Shown here one piece after another: positions 10,905 to 22,475 of a stretch of 64,000 nucleotides of DNA; within the stretch, counting starts at the first letter, position 1, and each line of letters starts with the position of its first letter. The notes under the pieces are model-generated. The model was not told the DNA's origin. It did no database searches and worked only from the letters and a program-made list of their open reading frames with translations. A program made the translations under genes and the position numbers. The stretch is from Dendrolimus kikuchii (lineage: Eukaryota > Arthropoda > Insecta > Lepidoptera > Lasiocampidae), in contig CM034411.1 in NCBI GenBank assembly GCA_019925095.2, positions 2,329,001 to 2,393,000 on the forward strand. The letters are read 5' to 3'.

Positions 10905-11655
10905 ATCAGTTTACATGGATCGCTTCGATGGAGTCATTCAAATTGGAAGTCATAAATGAGTCGTCTATAAGTTTAATTTTTATGTTTGGCTAGCGAAGCC
11001 ATGGTAACCCTTATGTTTCGTCATGACTGCTTTTGCGTCTGTTTTCTTGACCTTTGTATATATTAGTGACCTTTGTATATATCTCATGATTATTTATTAA
11101 TTTGCGAGGATCAATTAAACTGGATGTTAATATGGACAAGGTTAAAACTAAGTAATAAAACTAGAAGTTAAAAATAAATAAACTAAACTATATTATAGAT
11201 AAAGCTATACTTACAAAATAACATAAAAAAATTACTCCAAATCACTGTCGGCGGGGAGCGTGCCCAAAATGCTGGTCGCATTTCCGCGTTGGATGGCAAC
11301 GCTAATTCGTTGCCCTAGGTGCAAGCTAGCCTTTTGGTCACGCGAGACCTTAATTAAACGCATTGAGAGGTCTCGAGCGAGGTGATATATATTATATTAA
11401 TTATTTAAGATATTGAGTATTTTAGGTTGAAAGGCACAGAACTGAAGCGGTACGAAGGTAGTCGTCACTGTTATTGAATAATTCAAGTTTATATGGATTG
11501 CTTCGGTGGATTCATTCAAATTGGATGTCATAAATGAGCCGTCTATAAGTTTGTGTAGCGTATGTATGTGTAGCGAAGCCATTGTGATAACAAAACCCTT
11601 ATGTTTCATCATGACTGCTTTTACGTCTGTCTTTTGACCTTTGTATATATTATTA
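10905..11655. repeat. Direct repeat pair O (about 180 bp) flanking V1
   Basis: The sequence atggatcgcttcgatggagt.. at about 10910-11085 recurs at about 11480-11655 with substitutions; both end gacctttgtatatatta. A LINE V end lies between them. It could be a local duplication or the arms of a larger element. Confidence 0.6.
11160..11395 (-). pseudogene. LINE V C-terminus, copy 1
   Basis: The antisense reads D-Q-K-A-S-L-H-L-G-Q-R-I-S-V-A-I-Q-R-G-N-A then an L-G-T-L-P end. The same ending is found at seven other sites here. Coding end plus AT-rich 3' UTR; 5' truncated. Confidence 0.7.
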
Positions 11656-11663
11656 CATACATA

Positions 11664-11919
11664 TGTACACACGTCTCGCTTCGTTCGTGGTTCTCGCTTG
11701 ACTGCCGATCTCTTCATTAGGCCATTGCTTTATACTGCACCGATACAATATATCTCGACACAATACTCGACCGCGTGGACTGAATTTTGGCTAACGACCA
11801 TCATAAAGATTACAATCAACAATGGGCCGCCCCTCTAATTACAAATTGTAAACAAAATAAGTCCAAATGCGGGAAGGCAATAAACTGCAGGTGTGAATCG
11901 GTCTTTGTCAGTCGTAACA
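11664..11919 (-). mobile_element. LTR-E, partial solo LTR 1
   Basis: The right end gtcgtaaca is the antisense of the LTR start. Internal blocks gccattgctttatactgcac and ccgcgtggactgaatttt match other copies. The polyadenylation half is missing. Confidence 0.7.
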
Positions 11920-11970
11920 ATATATAATATAATGGACGTTGTTCTGCTTTGAAAAAATAAAAAACCCAGA

Positions 11971-12197
11971 ATCCGCTTGCAGCGTACTGGAACCGAAAAA
12001 ATATAATCTCCTGAGGCCGGGCGGCCTATCGTAAGAGACGACAAATCAACCCACAGCCAGGTGGGTATGTATCCGTCTGGATGGCTACCACCCCGGTCTA
12101 GAGTATGCCGCGATAACAACTTTGAGTTGTGTTCCGACATTAGTAGCCAGGTTCCATTCTCCCTTTAGAAGGCGGCAGCACGTTGATAGCACCTTTA
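11971..12197 (+). mobile_element. SINE-B, 3'-truncated
   Basis: Starts atccgcttgcagcg.. and stops at tagcaccttt, where it joins LTR-E sequence directly. A SINE lacking its 3' end suggests a later deletion or recombination. Confidence 0.75.
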
Positions 12198-12537
12198 ACA
12201 CAGGTACAAATATAACTGGACACAACCAGTACAAACGTATTGCGCGATTCAATAACACGCGCAAAGTCCGTCACTATATAGGTTATCGAATGTATACAAA
12301 TCTCGACTTAATCGTGGTTCTTACTAGACTGACCATCTCCCCATTGGGCCATTGTTTTATAATGCACCGATACAATATGTCTACCTGGCAAGCATCGACG
12401 CAATTTCCTAGAAAACGTAATCCGCACACCTGCGTAATTATGCCTGCGAACGGCCATAAACGAGTACAATACACAATAGGCTGTTTTCTAATTACAATTT
12501 TTAAACACAAAGTAAACAAAAGAAGATAGTCATAAAA
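12198..12537 (-). mobile_element. LTR-E, partial solo LTR 2
   Basis: Internal LTR segment from acacaggtacaaatataact to gaagatagtcataaaacag, lacking both termini. The frames over it are chance. Confidence 0.7.
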
Positions 12538-12984
12538 CAGTTTCAATATTATTATCTCAAACGCCCGGCGGGTAGTAAATGTGCTTTGTCTATAGGTATG
12601 CAGGTGGCCCAAATTATAACAGTATTGGTTTTGTTGTCTACTGAGCTCACTATTTATTTAATATATTGAAGTATTATCGGATTAGTATGTTTCTTCTGGC
12701 TATAAATTAAGACTGGTCGTCAACCTCGCGACATCTTTAACCTCATTCAAACAAACGACCTGATAATATATTTTCCCATCTTAAAAAACATATGAATCAT
12801 TTGCCATCGTTGCAGCCAAAACCACTAAACAATATACGCCGTGTACTTTAAAATATAAAAATAACACTGAATCTTCCATTTGATGTTACTAATAAAAGAG
12901 AACAAATATGCAATGTCTGTGCGTGGTATTCAATAACGGTGAATGTTATATATTTATGTGTTCCGCACTCGGAGTATAAGAGAC
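12538..12984. other. Unassigned stretch
   Basis: AT-rich; no repeat or coding signal recognised. Confidence 0.3.
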
Positions 12985-13135
12985 TGTTAACTTAGATAGA
13001 TAGATAACACTTTATTGCTCACCAAAACAAACAAATACAAAAACAAAATGCATAATTACAATACTTCTTGGCAAAACAAGAGGCAGCCTTATTGCTAAAA
13101 GCGATTTCTTCCAGGCAACCCAGCTTAAAAGAAAT
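12985..13135 (-). repeat. LINE U 3' UTR, copy 1
   Basis: In sense: ggttgcctggaagaaatcgc, ttttagcaataaggc, ending gagcaataaagtgttatcta followed by (TCTA)n at the left. The aataaa signal and short-repeat tail are typical of a LINE end. Confidence 0.65.
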
Positions 13136-13389
13136 TCTTAACTAATCTGGCGATGTAGGTGGAGCAGAAAAAAGATAGGACAGTACAATTTAAATATACA
13201 TACTTACATTAATTTATAAATTTAATACATTGTAATATATATACGTATATGCAAAATAATCTGAATAAATATATTTGTTAACATTATATGTGAAAAGCAT
13301 TTTATATATTACAATAGATATATAAGTAAATGTTTAATATATTAGACATATTTATTTAAAGACAGATAGTACTAAATGAATATTGTATT

Positions 13390-13520
13390 GTTGAGCGGTT
13401 TAAGTCTTTACCGACCGATCTCAGTGCGACTCTGAGGCTTCGATTTTTCGTTTTACTATGGTCTGGGTGTCTGTGATGTGGAATAACTTGCTTAGTTTGT
13501 GAAGATATAATGTGTGTGTG
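13390..13520 (+). repeat. SINE-P, degraded
   Basis: gttgagcggtttaag resembles a tRNA box A region, and ttttactatggtctgggtgt matches the body of the SINE-P copy at 38105-38255. Confidence 0.5.
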
Positions 13521-13589
13521 TACAATTATTATCTATTTCAACTGCACGCCAACGCTATCTATGTAATTAGTTTTTGTCCATACAAAGGT

Positions 13590-13710
13590 TGCCTAGAAGA
13601 GATTGCTTTTAGAAATAAGGCCGCCCATTGTACTACCTTTTAGAAACTAAGTTTTTTGTGTATTTTTTCTATGTAATGTTGGTGTACAATAAAGCGTGTT
13701 GTATTGTATT
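13590..13710 (+). repeat. LINE U 3' UTR, copy 2
   Basis: ggttgcctagaagagattgc through gtgtacaataaagcgtg. RTE-A copy 4 is inserted at its end. Confidence 0.65.
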
Positions 13711-14427
13711 AAGTGAAGAAACCAGAACGAATGCAAGGATAATGGTCGATGATGTTATGCTGGAGCAAGTGAATGAGTTTGTATATCTTGGATGTGCTTT
13801 TAGCAGGGATGGAAGGTACACCGCTGATATAGAAAGAAGAGTGAATTTGGGGAATAGTGTGAATGGAGCGTTAGGTAAACTTCTAGGTGCTAAGAATCTC
13901 AGCCAGAAGGCCCAGCTTGCCATACACAACGCGGTGCTGGTACTTACGCTCACATATGAAAGCGAGAGTTGGGTATGGAAGAGAGAGCATGAAAGTAGAG
14001 TAAACGCGGTCGAGATGCGAGCACTGCGCAAAATCTGCGGAGTGACGCTCGCGGACCGCGTTCGTAATACCGAAGTAAGAAAGAGATTTGGTCTGAAAGA
14101 GAGTGTCGCGGTGAAGGTAAGGAAAGGAATGCTCCGGTAGTTCGGGCATGTGGAAAGAATGCAAGATGAAAGAATGACTAAACATATATACAATGCAAAA
14201 GTGGATGGATGCAGAAGTCGTGGAAGGCCACGATACACCTTCCATGATCAAATTGATCGTGTACTAGCAGAAGGTGATGTCAGGAGCCTTAAGAACAGAC
14301 GAGCGTGCATGACAAGAGCTATCAATGTCAAAGAAGCAAGTGAGGTGTGTAAGAATAAGCCTGAATGGCGCTCTGTTGTTCCTGCTTACCCCGCAAGGGA
14401 ACTGGCGTGAATTTATGTATGTATGTA
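13711..14427 (+). pseudogene. RTE-A reverse transcriptase C-terminus, longest plus copy
   Basis: About 230 codons of the region after the RT catalytic core. Order seen: V-N-E-F-V-Y-L-G-C-A-F-S, D-I-E-R-R-V-N-L, L-T-Y-E-S-E-S-W-V-W, M-R-A-L-R-K-I-C-G-V, F-G-H-V-E-R-M, then G-R-P-R-Y-T-F and A-Y-P-A-R-E-L-A. One in-frame stop at 14138-14140 replaces the Trp that other copies keep (L-R-W-F-G). Tail (ATGT)n. Target duplication tgtattgtatt lies at 13700-13710 and 14428-14438. It lacks endonuclease and polymerase core, so it is dead on arrival by 5' truncation. Confidence 0.9.
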
Positions 14428-14439
14428 TGTATTGTATTG

Positions 14440-15056
14440 TGTTTGCCTGCCGAAGTTCTTTTTCGTAAAATCTATCTCGGTGATTTTCTTTTTCTTGGAT
14501 ATTAGAGGGGGTGAGAAAATCGGGATTTAGAGGAAAATCTCTTTGCCCTGGCTTCTACTCGGCGCATACCCGTCGCTGGCGGAGTTTGGAGCCATTGGAG
14601 CGTTCCCTAATAACGATGGTCTCTTAGCGGCTCTTGTTGGCTTCGTCTACGTCTTAGTTGGCCATTTCGGGTTCTTTGCTTTCGACTCAATAGTTTAAAA
14701 AATTACAATGACATACAAAGACATAAAGTCTACAGAACCCTAAAAATACCTCTTAACAAAAACCAAAGCCTTTCTGAAAGTGCAAACTGCAGTTATTGCA
14801 GCGGAAACAATCTAAAAATAGATTTTCAAAGAGGGCGCTGTAAAACGGAGTCCGGAATAGTCCCCAATTAAGTTATGGCCCCACCGCAGCAACTGGGTCA
14901 AACGTTTAACGCCAGCGCTGTTAAGGGCGCACTCACCTGAAGTACTGCTTTTAATATTAATTGTATATTCTTAAGTCTTCTTGAATTTAAATTGAGTGCA
15001 GGCTGATTTTCGCACCCCGGAGTAGAATATGGATAAGACGGCCCTGACAATAATAC
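14440..15056. other. Probable LINE UTR remnants
   Basis: Mixed composition, more GC-rich at 14530-14660 and 14860-14940. No frame with recognisable motifs, and no second copy in the window to define ends. Confidence 0.3.
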
Positions 15057-15361
15057 TATCCATGCAAGGACGGAGAAAGAATATAATTTCCTGCGGCCTG
15101 TTGTAAGAGGCGACCAAACAACCTACAGCCAGGTGGTAAGGCATTTGCCCGACTGGATGGCTACGACCCCTGGTCTAAAGTATGTCGCCATAACAACCTT
15201 GAGTTGTGTTCCGGCATTAGTGACCAGGTTCCAGTCTCCCTTAAGAGAGCAGCAGCGCATTTGTAGCACCTTTGCTGTTGCAAATGTCCATAGGCGATGG
15301 TAACCGCTTTCCATCAAGTTACCCGTCTGCTTGTCTGCTGAACTCCTGCAATAAAAAAAAA
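15057..15361 (+). mobile_element. SINE-B, near full length
   Basis: atccatgcaaggacgg to gcaataaaaaaaaa. It is followed at once by composite W, the same arrangement as at 7338-7900. Confidence 0.85.
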
Positions 15362-15720
15362 CAATAATGACGAAATCGAGCAGTACTGGAATCAGATTTT
15401 TTTACGGTCTCCTCTATCGTGGGCTAAGCCAGAGGTTTGGTTCGGCGCGGGTGGGGCTCCTTGGGGTATAGGGGTTCTCACTCACCTGCAAATGCCGTCG
15501 AGATGAGAGCGCGAGTGTTCCGCGCGCGCTCAATTCGTCCTGTGGGGTGCGTTACAAACCGTCCCACGCCCGGAAAAAACCTAGATGATGGCAGCGGACA
15601 AAAGAAGTCCTCCGGCAATGGAAGAGTCCTGTGAGTGTGGCCCACGCCTGCCAGGGCATGCGGAGCTGGGAATCCCGTATACCCGTAGCCCTGGTATCCC
15701 TAACTGGGTAGGTTTGGTTG
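15362..15720 (+). mobile_element. Composite W joined to LINE Q 3' UTR
   Basis: acaataatgacgaaatcgag to aaatgccgtcgag matches the W part at 7338-7601. The remainder (about 15500-15720), including gcctgccagggcatgcggag, matches LINE Q at 63278-63605. The two loci diverge exactly after gccgtcgag. Confidence 0.6.
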
Positions 15721-16330
15721 TGTGGTTGGATAATAGTTGGATAAAGGATTGGTAGGGTTTTGTACTTTATTTATTTTTATATTTTAAAATATTATTACAT
15801 ATGTTTTCAGGATGGAATGAGTATTTGTCAGTATTTTGATTACAGTGTTTTGCTTCAAAGCCTAGAGCATTGATGCTGGGTTGCCAGTCTTTCAATATTC
15901 TATAGGATTCATTGCAGAGAGTGTTTGGTCGAACTGTTCGATCTTATTTCTCCTACACTAATCCATCTTCGGACCGGGCGTTCTGATCTACGCAATACTT
16001 TCACAGTTGAAATTCATTTTCACTTTCAATATTAACGGCGGTTACAAGACTTTTCTATTTTCAAAACAGCGTATCTTACACTAATGTATATTATTTTAGA
16101 TCTTATTTAACTGCGCTAAAGTTCAAACTTGTATAATATACAACGGTCGACATTTTTCATTACAGTTGTGTATACTTTTGTCGTCTAGCTCACATCCACC
16201 GCATAACGTGTGATAAGGAACGTACCAATATTTAGTGACACACCAACGTTACAGAACATATACAGAGGTAGAGGTATTCCGTTATGCAGCATCAAGGTGC
16301 TGGATTAATATTCCTTCACCTTTTTTTTTA
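15721..16330. other. Unassigned stretch
   Basis: AT-rich with no recognised family. A gattgatgctgggttgccag word at 15870 weakly recalls the LINE R hairpin region. Confidence 0.3.
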
Positions 16331-16642
16331 TTTTTTTTATTGCAGGAGATCAGCAGACAGGCAGACGGCCCACTTGATGGAAAGCGGTTACCATCGCCTA
16401 TGGACATTTGCAACACCAAAGATGCTACAAATGCGCTGCTGCTCTCTTAAGGGAAATTGGAACCTGGTCAATAATGCCGGAACACAACTCAAGGTTGTTA
16501 TGGCGACATACTTTAGACCAGAGGTGGTAGCCATCCAGTCGGGCAAATGCCCTTCCACCTGGCTCTGGGTTGTTAAGTCGCCTCTTACGACAGGCCGCCC
16601 GGCCGCAGGAAATTGTATTCTTTCTCCGTTCCTGCACGGATA
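16331..16642 (-). mobile_element. SINE-B, full length
   Basis: Poly-T then attgcaggagatcagcagac at the left; ends cctgcacggat at the right. Confidence 0.9.
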
Positions 16643-17077
16643 AAATCAGCTATAAGAAACGCCTCATCAGTGTCACTCTTTAGGGTCGCACTAAATAAAT
16701 TCCTTGGTGAACACCAAAACGCACAATGTGGTAACTTAAGACATGATACAAGAGGTTGTTCTCGATTCAACCCACGAAAACTCAACCCACATAAAAAAAT
16801 CCCAACTCAACCCACGAGTTATTTTTAATAAATTTTCCTATCTCAACCTAAATGTTATTCCCAATTCAACCCAAAGCAAAACAATGGCGGTCAAGTATGG
16901 ATAGCATAAAAATGAAAGTCTGATTAATATTTTATAAATTTAATTAGCAGACCATTTTATTCATATGATAATATTAATATTACACACATACATCTGTTTA
17001 TTTTATTCACTTGTTTTTGTTGTACACATATCTCACTATGTATATACATATATGTATGATATATATATGTATATCTT
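16643..17077. other. Unassigned stretch with a short iterated word
   Basis: Between 16760 and 16880 the phrase ctcaaccca or attcaaccca recurs about five times at irregular spacing. Nothing else recognised; the 16957-17214 frame is chance. Confidence 0.35.
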
Positions 17078-17165
17078 TGCAGACCACGGGCCATAAAATT
17101 GGCCCGGACTTTTAGAGGGCTTGCGTGGGGCCATGGGAAGGCCAACACGTAGAGGCCTTTTGACA
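17078..17165 (-). repeat. Repeat I, copy 1
   Basis: ttgcgtggggccatgggaag and ccaacacgtagaggcc are the antisense of the copy at 25597-25710. Class unknown. Confidence 0.55.
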
Positions 17166-17176
17166 AATCTATCTTA

Positions 17177-17500
17177 ACTAGTGGTCGACCGTGGTAGAAA
17201 TTTGACCATAACAATTAATGTCAAAGACTATATATACTTCTATAATCACAGATTTCGCCAAGGCTACAGTGTTAATTTGATTTGAACAATAAACTAAAGA
17301 GTATATATGTATGTGTGTGTCAAATACATGGTAGTGTATGTAATGTTTTCTTTATTGAAATAATGTATTTTTTATTCATAATTTTAAAAAAAATAGCATT
17401 CGTCGCTTCTTCTCTATATAAACTATAAGTGTGCGAAATTACATACTCCTCCGTCCGCGCAATTTACGTACAAAAGGAGTATAAAGTTTTTGCTTCACGT
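17177..17500 (+). mobile_element. H element, copy 3
   Basis: Begins actagtggtcgaccgtgg and ends at tttttgcttcacg. It keeps attgaaataatgtatttttt, the site where the MITE at 41118 is inserted in copy 5. Confidence 0.7.
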
Positions 17501-17539
17501 ATTAATATATATATAATATCTTTGTTCTACATTTATTAT

Positions 17540-18115
17540 TTCGTACACTATTTACACCTTACACTACTCCGCCTTAAGGAATGTTTCAACTTCCTTTATA
17601 CATCACACACCTTTGATTTGCGCTCCTCCAATAACCTCCTGTTAAAGGCACTTGCACATTCTTTAACATTTTACTCCAAATCGTTCGCTCTGGAGTGTGT
17701 CTGCCTTTGGAACTCTTTACCCATAGACGTCAGAAAAGCTAAACCACTTGCCATATTTAAAAAATCTGTCAAAAACCATTACTTTAGTTTATATATTTAT
17801 AATGACCGATATTGCCATCTTTTAGATTACAAAAAGTACTGTCCTCTTTCTTGGGAGTTGGTATACGCTTCTTCAATAAGATTACGAGTGAAATATTAGA
17901 TCTGCCTTTCACTAAATTTAAAACTTAATTAAAAAGCATCTTGCTAAAAAGGGGATACTAAACTATTGAAGAATACTAAAACGTTGCGAAACGGTGTACA
18001 TAGAATAGGAAGTAAAAATTAAATTTTAACTTACATGTATGACCTTCAAAAAGTGTTCTCCAGTGGAACTTATTTTGAATAAAAACTTTTGAATTTGAAT
18101 ATAATAAATATATTT
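17540..18115 (+). pseudogene. LINE L reverse transcriptase C-terminus and 3' UTR
   Basis: In one frame (within 17429-17899) it reads R-L-K-E-C-F-N-F, then C-L-W-N-S-L-P-I-D-V-R and F-K-K-S-V-K-N-H-Y, the familiar ending of jockey/CR1-type LINE proteins. The first third of that frame belongs to H element, not to the LINE. The 3' UTR shares cgttgcgaaacggtgtacat and ends gaataaaaacttttgaattt, matching 4105-4335. Confidence 0.65.
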
Positions 18116-18284
18116 TTCTATATTTATTTCTTAAATGTACAATACAAACAAAAACTTAGAATTTTTCTATTCTTCTTAATTTTGCTGTTTACTGTCCACA
18201 TTTTACTGTTCTTCCTTTTTTAATTTACTTCTATTTAAATTAATTGCATTTAGTCATAAGTTGTTAAAAGTATCTTTTAAGTCA

Positions 18285-18430
18285 AGGTACCTGGAAAAGA
18301 TTGCTTTAAGCGCTAAGGCCGTATTTTGTTTTGCTGTAAAATTATTGTAATTATTTATTTTGTAATTGTTTATTTTGGTGAACAATAAAGTTTGAACAAT
18401 AAAATTGGATGAACAATAAATTCTTCTATT
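18285..18430 (+). repeat. LINE U 3' UTR, copy 3
   Basis: ggaaaagattgctttaagcg then three aacaataaa words (18380-18420), the last two apparently a local triplication of the polyadenylation region. Confidence 0.55.
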
Positions 18431-18506
18431 CTATTTTATGTTTATTATTATTATTTTGACGTAAAATTGTCTATTAATCCGTTTTATTTTTATCATTATT
18501 TGACGA

Positions 18507-18862
18507 GAAAGAGAGTTGGTCTGAAAGAGAGTGTCGGGGTAAAGGTAAGGAAAGGAATGCTCCGGTGGTTCGGGCATGTGGAAAGAATGCATGATGAAAG
18601 AATGACTAAACAGATATACAATGCAAAAGTGGATGGATGCAGAAGTCGTGGAAGGCCACGACACACCTTCCATGAACAAATTGGTCGTGTATTAGCAGAA
18701 GGTGATGTCAGGAGCCTTAAGAACAGACGAGCGTGCATGACAAGAGTTATGAATGTCAAAGAAGCAAGTGAGGTGTGTAAGAATAAGCCTAAATGGCGCT
18801 CTGTTGTTCGTGCCTACCCCGCAAGGGAACTGGCGTGAAGTTATGTATGTATGTATGTATGT
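18507..18862 (+). mobile_element. RTE-A 3' fragment, copy 5
   Basis: Open frame from R-V-G-L-K-E-S to A-R-E-L-A without a stop (to 18838), then (ATGT)n. Target duplication attatttgacga lies at 18495-18506 and 18863-18874. Confidence 0.9.
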
Positions 18863-18874
18863 ATTATTTGACGA

Positions 18875-19262
18875 CATCGATTTTATATTATGTGTGTTGT
18901 ATTATCCTCCGTGACTCCACCTGCCGGTCTTAGTGGCCAGCATTACGCTGAGTCTGGGTCCAATTTTAGCACTTATATTGTTTACTTTATTTTATTTTTC
19001 TCACAATTCTTTTTTTCTAGTTTCGTAATAGTTTTTAATAGTGTCGCGGCACGATATACCAAAGGAAGGTACACACCGGTCCAGCCGAGTATGAAGTCAG
19101 TACGCTCGCGCCGGTGCGTACGCGCAATATCAAAATTGCCTATGACAAACTCTCATTGTCTACGGCCAACCGTCAATATTAGAAATTCACCACGGCACGA
19201 TGACGAACCATTGTGCGCGCAACAAAAATTACTGTAAAATCACACAATATTAAAATATACGA
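18875..19262. other. Mostly unassigned; LINE R trace
   Basis: 18890-18960 holds gccagcattacgctgagtct, resembling the LINE R hairpin region at 46760. The remainder is unassigned. Confidence 0.3.
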
Positions 19263-19494
19263 TTTTTTTTTATTGCGGAGATCAGCAGACAGGCAGACGG
19301 CCCACTTGATGGAAAGCGGTTACCATCGCCTATGGACATTTATATCACCAAAGGTGCTACAAATGCGCTGCTGCTCTCTTAAAGGAGACTGGAACTTGGT
19401 CACTAATGCCGGAACACAACTCAAGGTTGTTATGACGACATACTTTAGACCAGGGGTGGTCGCCATCCAGTCGAGCAAATACCCTACCACCTGG
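19263..19494 (-). mobile_element. SINE-B, 5'-truncated
   Basis: Poly-T and attgcggagatcagcagaca at the left. It stops at ccaccctgg.. equivalent (accacctggc), lacking the first 75 bp of the SINE. Confidence 0.85.
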
Positions 19495-20052
19495 CACAAG
19501 CAAAAGGTGCTTCATTGAAGACTTCCTACGCTTCAAATAGTAAAAACAATAAATTACAACCATATAGATCTATTCTAGTCTAGACACAAACTAAGCTCTA
19601 GCCACGGTTCAGACCTGCGCAAACGCATAGCGTATCTCGTTGCTTTCATTCGTCACTCGCTCTGATCTTTTGTTAATGAAAACGATTTCCTAACTTTGTT
19701 TATTTATTTTACACCGAGCGGTTAATGGACAGAGCTCGCTATAACCGCCTGAAAAATCATTGTTATTTCACTATTTTGATTGTATTTTTTTAAAGATTAA
19801 ACAACGTCGTCGATAAAACGGTCGGTTTCATATCTATTATTTATTTCAGCTCTGTTATCGAAAATAACGGTTCATTTCCGTTATACAATTTATATAGAAA
19901 TAAGACAAATATACATAATTTAAATTTTCTTATAATATCGCCTGGAAGCGATCGTTATAAGCGATAAGACCGCCTAGGTATAGTTCTAATGGAAATTTAT
20001 TTATATTAAATGTCTAGGCTTAAGTCATGGCGAACAATGACGAGTTGTCATT

Positions 20053-20057
<5 letters not shown>
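19495..20057. other. Unassigned stretch, LINE U trace
   Basis: 19935-19975 (cgcctggaagcgatcgttat then aagcgataagaccgcc) resembles the LINE U hairpin. The rest is unassigned AT-rich DNA. Confidence 0.35.
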
Positions 20058-20401
<344 letters not shown>

Positions 20402-20404
20402 TTA

Positions 20405-20935
20405 TATGCTAGCTGTACTTAACAGACGTTGTCTTGCCTTTAAAAATCTAGAACCCGATTGCAGCGCCATCGACCGGGACCAATTATTAATCTAAATCAT
20501 TCTCGAATCCACTCAAACAAACAAAAATAATTTCATCAAAATTGGTTCCACCGTTTAGGATGAGTTTAGCGAGGCCACCTATCGAGTCTAATCGTTAATC
20601 CAAACCATACCGGGATCCACTTGAACACACATAAAAAATAATTTCACCCAAAATCCAGGAACCCGATTGCAGCGCCACCTACCTGGTTCAATTTGAATCT
20701 AAATCATCCCGAGACCCACTTGAACACACACAAAAATAATTCACCTAAATCCTGGAACCGGATTGCAGCGCCACTTACCTGGTTTAATTGTGAATCTAAA
20801 TCATCCCGAGATCCACTCAAATACACACAAAAAATATTTTGAAACAAAAGCTCGATCGGGTTATGAGCTGCTATTTTGTCTATGTGTGGAAAACCGCTGA
20901 GCGTAAAAGATCGTAATACATTAATATTATAGGCA
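20405..20935 (+). mobile_element. CTAG-D element with iterated internal module
   Basis: Starts ctagctgtacttaacag. The module cccgattgcagcgccacc.. (about 100 bp, ending near cacaaaaataat) is present about four times with drift (near 20453, 20570, 20655 and 20757). Related elements at 49232, 40110 and 50655 carry two or three. Confidence 0.7.
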
Positions 20936-20996
20936 AGAAAAAAAACGTAAGCGCCAATATATTCATGGCGCTTTCAACCTTTTGATCGCTATCTTA

Positions 20997-21908
20997 TACT
21001 AATATATAAAGATTAAGTGTTTGTTTGTTTGCTTGCTTGAACGCGTTAATCTCAGGAACTACTGGTCTAATTTGAAAAATTCTTTCAGTGTTAGATAGCA
21101 CATTTATCGAGGAAGGCTATAGGCTATATATCATTACGCGAAGACCAATAGGAGCGGAGCACCAATGAAGAATGTTTCAAAATCGGAGGGTTTTGAAAGC
21201 AAATTCCACGCGGCGACGTCGCGGGCACAGCTAGTACTAATATATAAAGATGAAGTGTTTGTTTGTTTGCTTGAACGTGCTAATCTCAGGAACTACTGGT
21301 CTGATTTGAAAAATTCTTTCAGTGTTGGATAGCCCATTTATCGAGGAAGGCTATAGGCTATATATCATCACGCTAAGACCAATAGGAGCGGAGCACCAAT
21401 GAAGAATGTTTCAAAATCGGAGGGTTTTGAATGCAAATTCCACGCGGACGACGTCGCGGGCACAGCTAGTACTAATATATAAAAATGAAGTGTTTGTTTG
21501 TTTGCATGCTTGAACGCACTAATCTCAGGAACTACTGGTCTGATTTGAAAAATTCTTTCAGTGTTAGATAGCCCATTTATCGAGGAAAGCTATAGGCTAT
21601 ATATCATCACGCTAAGACCAATAGGAGCGGAGCACCAATGAAGAATGTTTTAAAATCGGAGGGTTTTGAAAGCAAATTCTACGCGGACGACATCGCGGGC
21701 ACAGCTAGTACTAATATATAAAGATGAAGTGTTTGTTTGTTTGCTTGCTTGAACGCGCTAATCTCAGGAACTACTGGTTTGATTTGAAAAATTCTTTCAG
21801 TGTTAGATAGCACATTTATCGAGGAAGGCTATAGGCTATATATCATCACGCTAAGACCAAACTTTTTTTTAACTATTCCACACGCACGAAGTCGCGGGCA
21901 GAAGCTAG
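20997..21908 (-). repeat. Four-unit head-to-tail CTAG-D array
   Basis: Four nearly identical units, all minus: about 20997-21234, 21235-21469, 21470-21708 and 21709-21908. Each runs tactaatatataaa.. to gcgggcacagctag and the next begins at once. The last unit has an internal deletion and runs of t. The first and last units are flanked by similar words catggcgctttc.acctt (about 20965 and 21970). Confidence 0.9.
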
Positions 21909-22045
21909 TGTAGTATATAGAGACACTAGTAATAATCTGCTTGAATAGAACGCGTAAAAGACAATGAATGCATGGCGCTTTCGACCTTTAAGTTGCTAGT
22001 CGTTAGTTTATTAAAGGTAGACTATGCGAAATCAAGTTGTAGCAT

Positions 22046-22086
22046 ACATAACTGGCGTGAAGTTATGTATGTATGTGTGTATGTAA
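22046..22086 (+). mobile_element. RTE-A extreme 3' end
   Basis: Only aactggcgtgaagttatg plus the (TATG)n tail, a minimal insertion of about 40 bp. Confidence 0.7.
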
Positions 22087-22475
22087 GTTGTACCATATAA
22101 TATAATCGATGCCTAAGGCATTTAAATATTGTAATTCATTGCAAAAATCATGTTTGTAATGTATGAAAATGATGTAAGAAAATCAGTGTGTAAGTAAATG
22201 CAACTAGGTCGGGCCCCGTCGATTCCCAGCCACACTCGTCTAGAAGCGTATATATGCATATCAGCGAATTAATTAAATGCTTTTACATTAATTAACAAAT
22301 CGTTTTAATAAATTAAAATATTTATTTGCATACATATCATAAGTAGGTTAAAAGAAGAATGCAAAGAATTACAAATTGAGTTAGGAGAGTTCGAGTGTTC
22401 CGAGGAACTGCTAAGGATAGTGCCTTTGTCTTCTTTCACTTCCTCGAGCCGCTTCGCTCATGTACGCAACGGTTC
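22087..22475. other. Unassigned stretch
   Basis: AT-rich. No family recognised. Confidence 0.3.

Noticed and set aside
13669..14238. Minus frame of 189 codons opposite RTE-A
   Set aside because: Antisense shadow of the RTE-A coding region; the same shadow recurs opposite other copies.
14500..14700. Membrane-protein-like translation
   Set aside because: The hydrophobic reading is short, lacks a start and has no second support; more likely LINE-derived non-coding sequence.
21000..21900. Regular repeats as a CRISPR array
   Set aside because: Units are 235-240 bp joined without spacers and match a dispersed mobile element; nothing else in the window is prokaryotic.
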